This document shows positions 5,919-5,936 of a stretch of DNA of 5,936 nt, one piece after another. The stretch is from Pseudomonadota bacterium. GTDB lineage: Bacteria; Pseudomonadota; Gammaproteobacteria; Steroidobacterales; Steroidobacteraceae. Every line of letters starts with the position of its first letter. Position 1 is the first letter of the stretch. The notes below the pieces were generated by a model. That model was not told where the DNA came from. It saw only the letters and a list, made by a program, of their open reading frames with translations, and did no database searches. The translations under genes were made by a program, and so were the position numbers. Where the stretch lies: positions 1 through 5,936 of the forward strand of contig JAEWBG010000102.1 in NCBI GenBank assembly GCA_023391335.1, written 5' to 3'.

Positions 5919-5936
5919 AAAAAGGCCGCCGCATTG
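5919..5936 (-). terminator. Probable terminator cut by the window edge
   Basis: On the minus strand GCGGCGGCC (5932-5924) is followed by TTTTT (5923-5919), the shape of the 3' arm and T-tract of an intrinsic terminator. The matching 5' arm would lie beyond base 5936. If real, a minus-strand gene to the right ends here, and the receptor gene then starts its own transcription unit. Confidence 0.4.

Overview
The window reads as chromosomal DNA of a Gram-negative proteobacterium with fairly high GC. A member of the Xanthomonas/Caulobacter-type TonB-dependent receptor family, ending in the C-terminal Phe typical of BAM substrates, demands an outer membrane. The receptor subfamily and its halogenase neighbour fit Xanthomonadales/Steroidobacter-like Gammaproteobacteria or Caulobacter/sphingomonad-like Alphaproteobacteria. 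I cannot narrow this further. All three genes are on the minus strand, so biological order runs from right to left. No mobile element, CRISPR array, tRNA or rRNA was seen.

Right edge (5707-5936): a control region. The edge appears to cut through an intrinsic terminator of an unseen upstream gene. Next come an AT-rich stretch with inverted repeats, a perfect -35 box (TTGACA) with a poor -10, and a GC-rich leader with two adjoining perfect palindromes that end just before a strong ribosome binding site.

Centre (2746-5706 and 1137-2636): a 986-aa TonB-dependent receptor, then a 499-aa flavin-dependent halogenase of the tryptophan-halogenase family with FAD motif, catalytic Lys and Glu and WxWxIP all present. 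The pair suggests energised uptake of a specific compound and its oxidation or halogenation in the cytoplasm; the substrate is not identifiable here. The 109-nt gap between them holds a strong stem-loop plus T-tract terminator that ends five bases before the halogenase ATG, so the halogenase is probably made only from read-through transcripts.

Left (778-1136): 359 bp without a convincing gene, holding short repeats, two small hairpins and a cluster of GGAACC/GGTTCC half-sites that may control the last gene. That gene (121-777) encodes a 218-aa exported all-helical protein of unknown function. Its mature part is an ungapped threefold repeat of exactly 56 residues, with His and Asp at identical positions in each unit. 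A UNCG-loop hairpin at 1-20 may be the start of its terminator.

The points most worth a second look are the His/Asp triple-repeat protein, the terminator placed on the halogenase translation start, and the unknown substrate of the receptor-halogenase pair.
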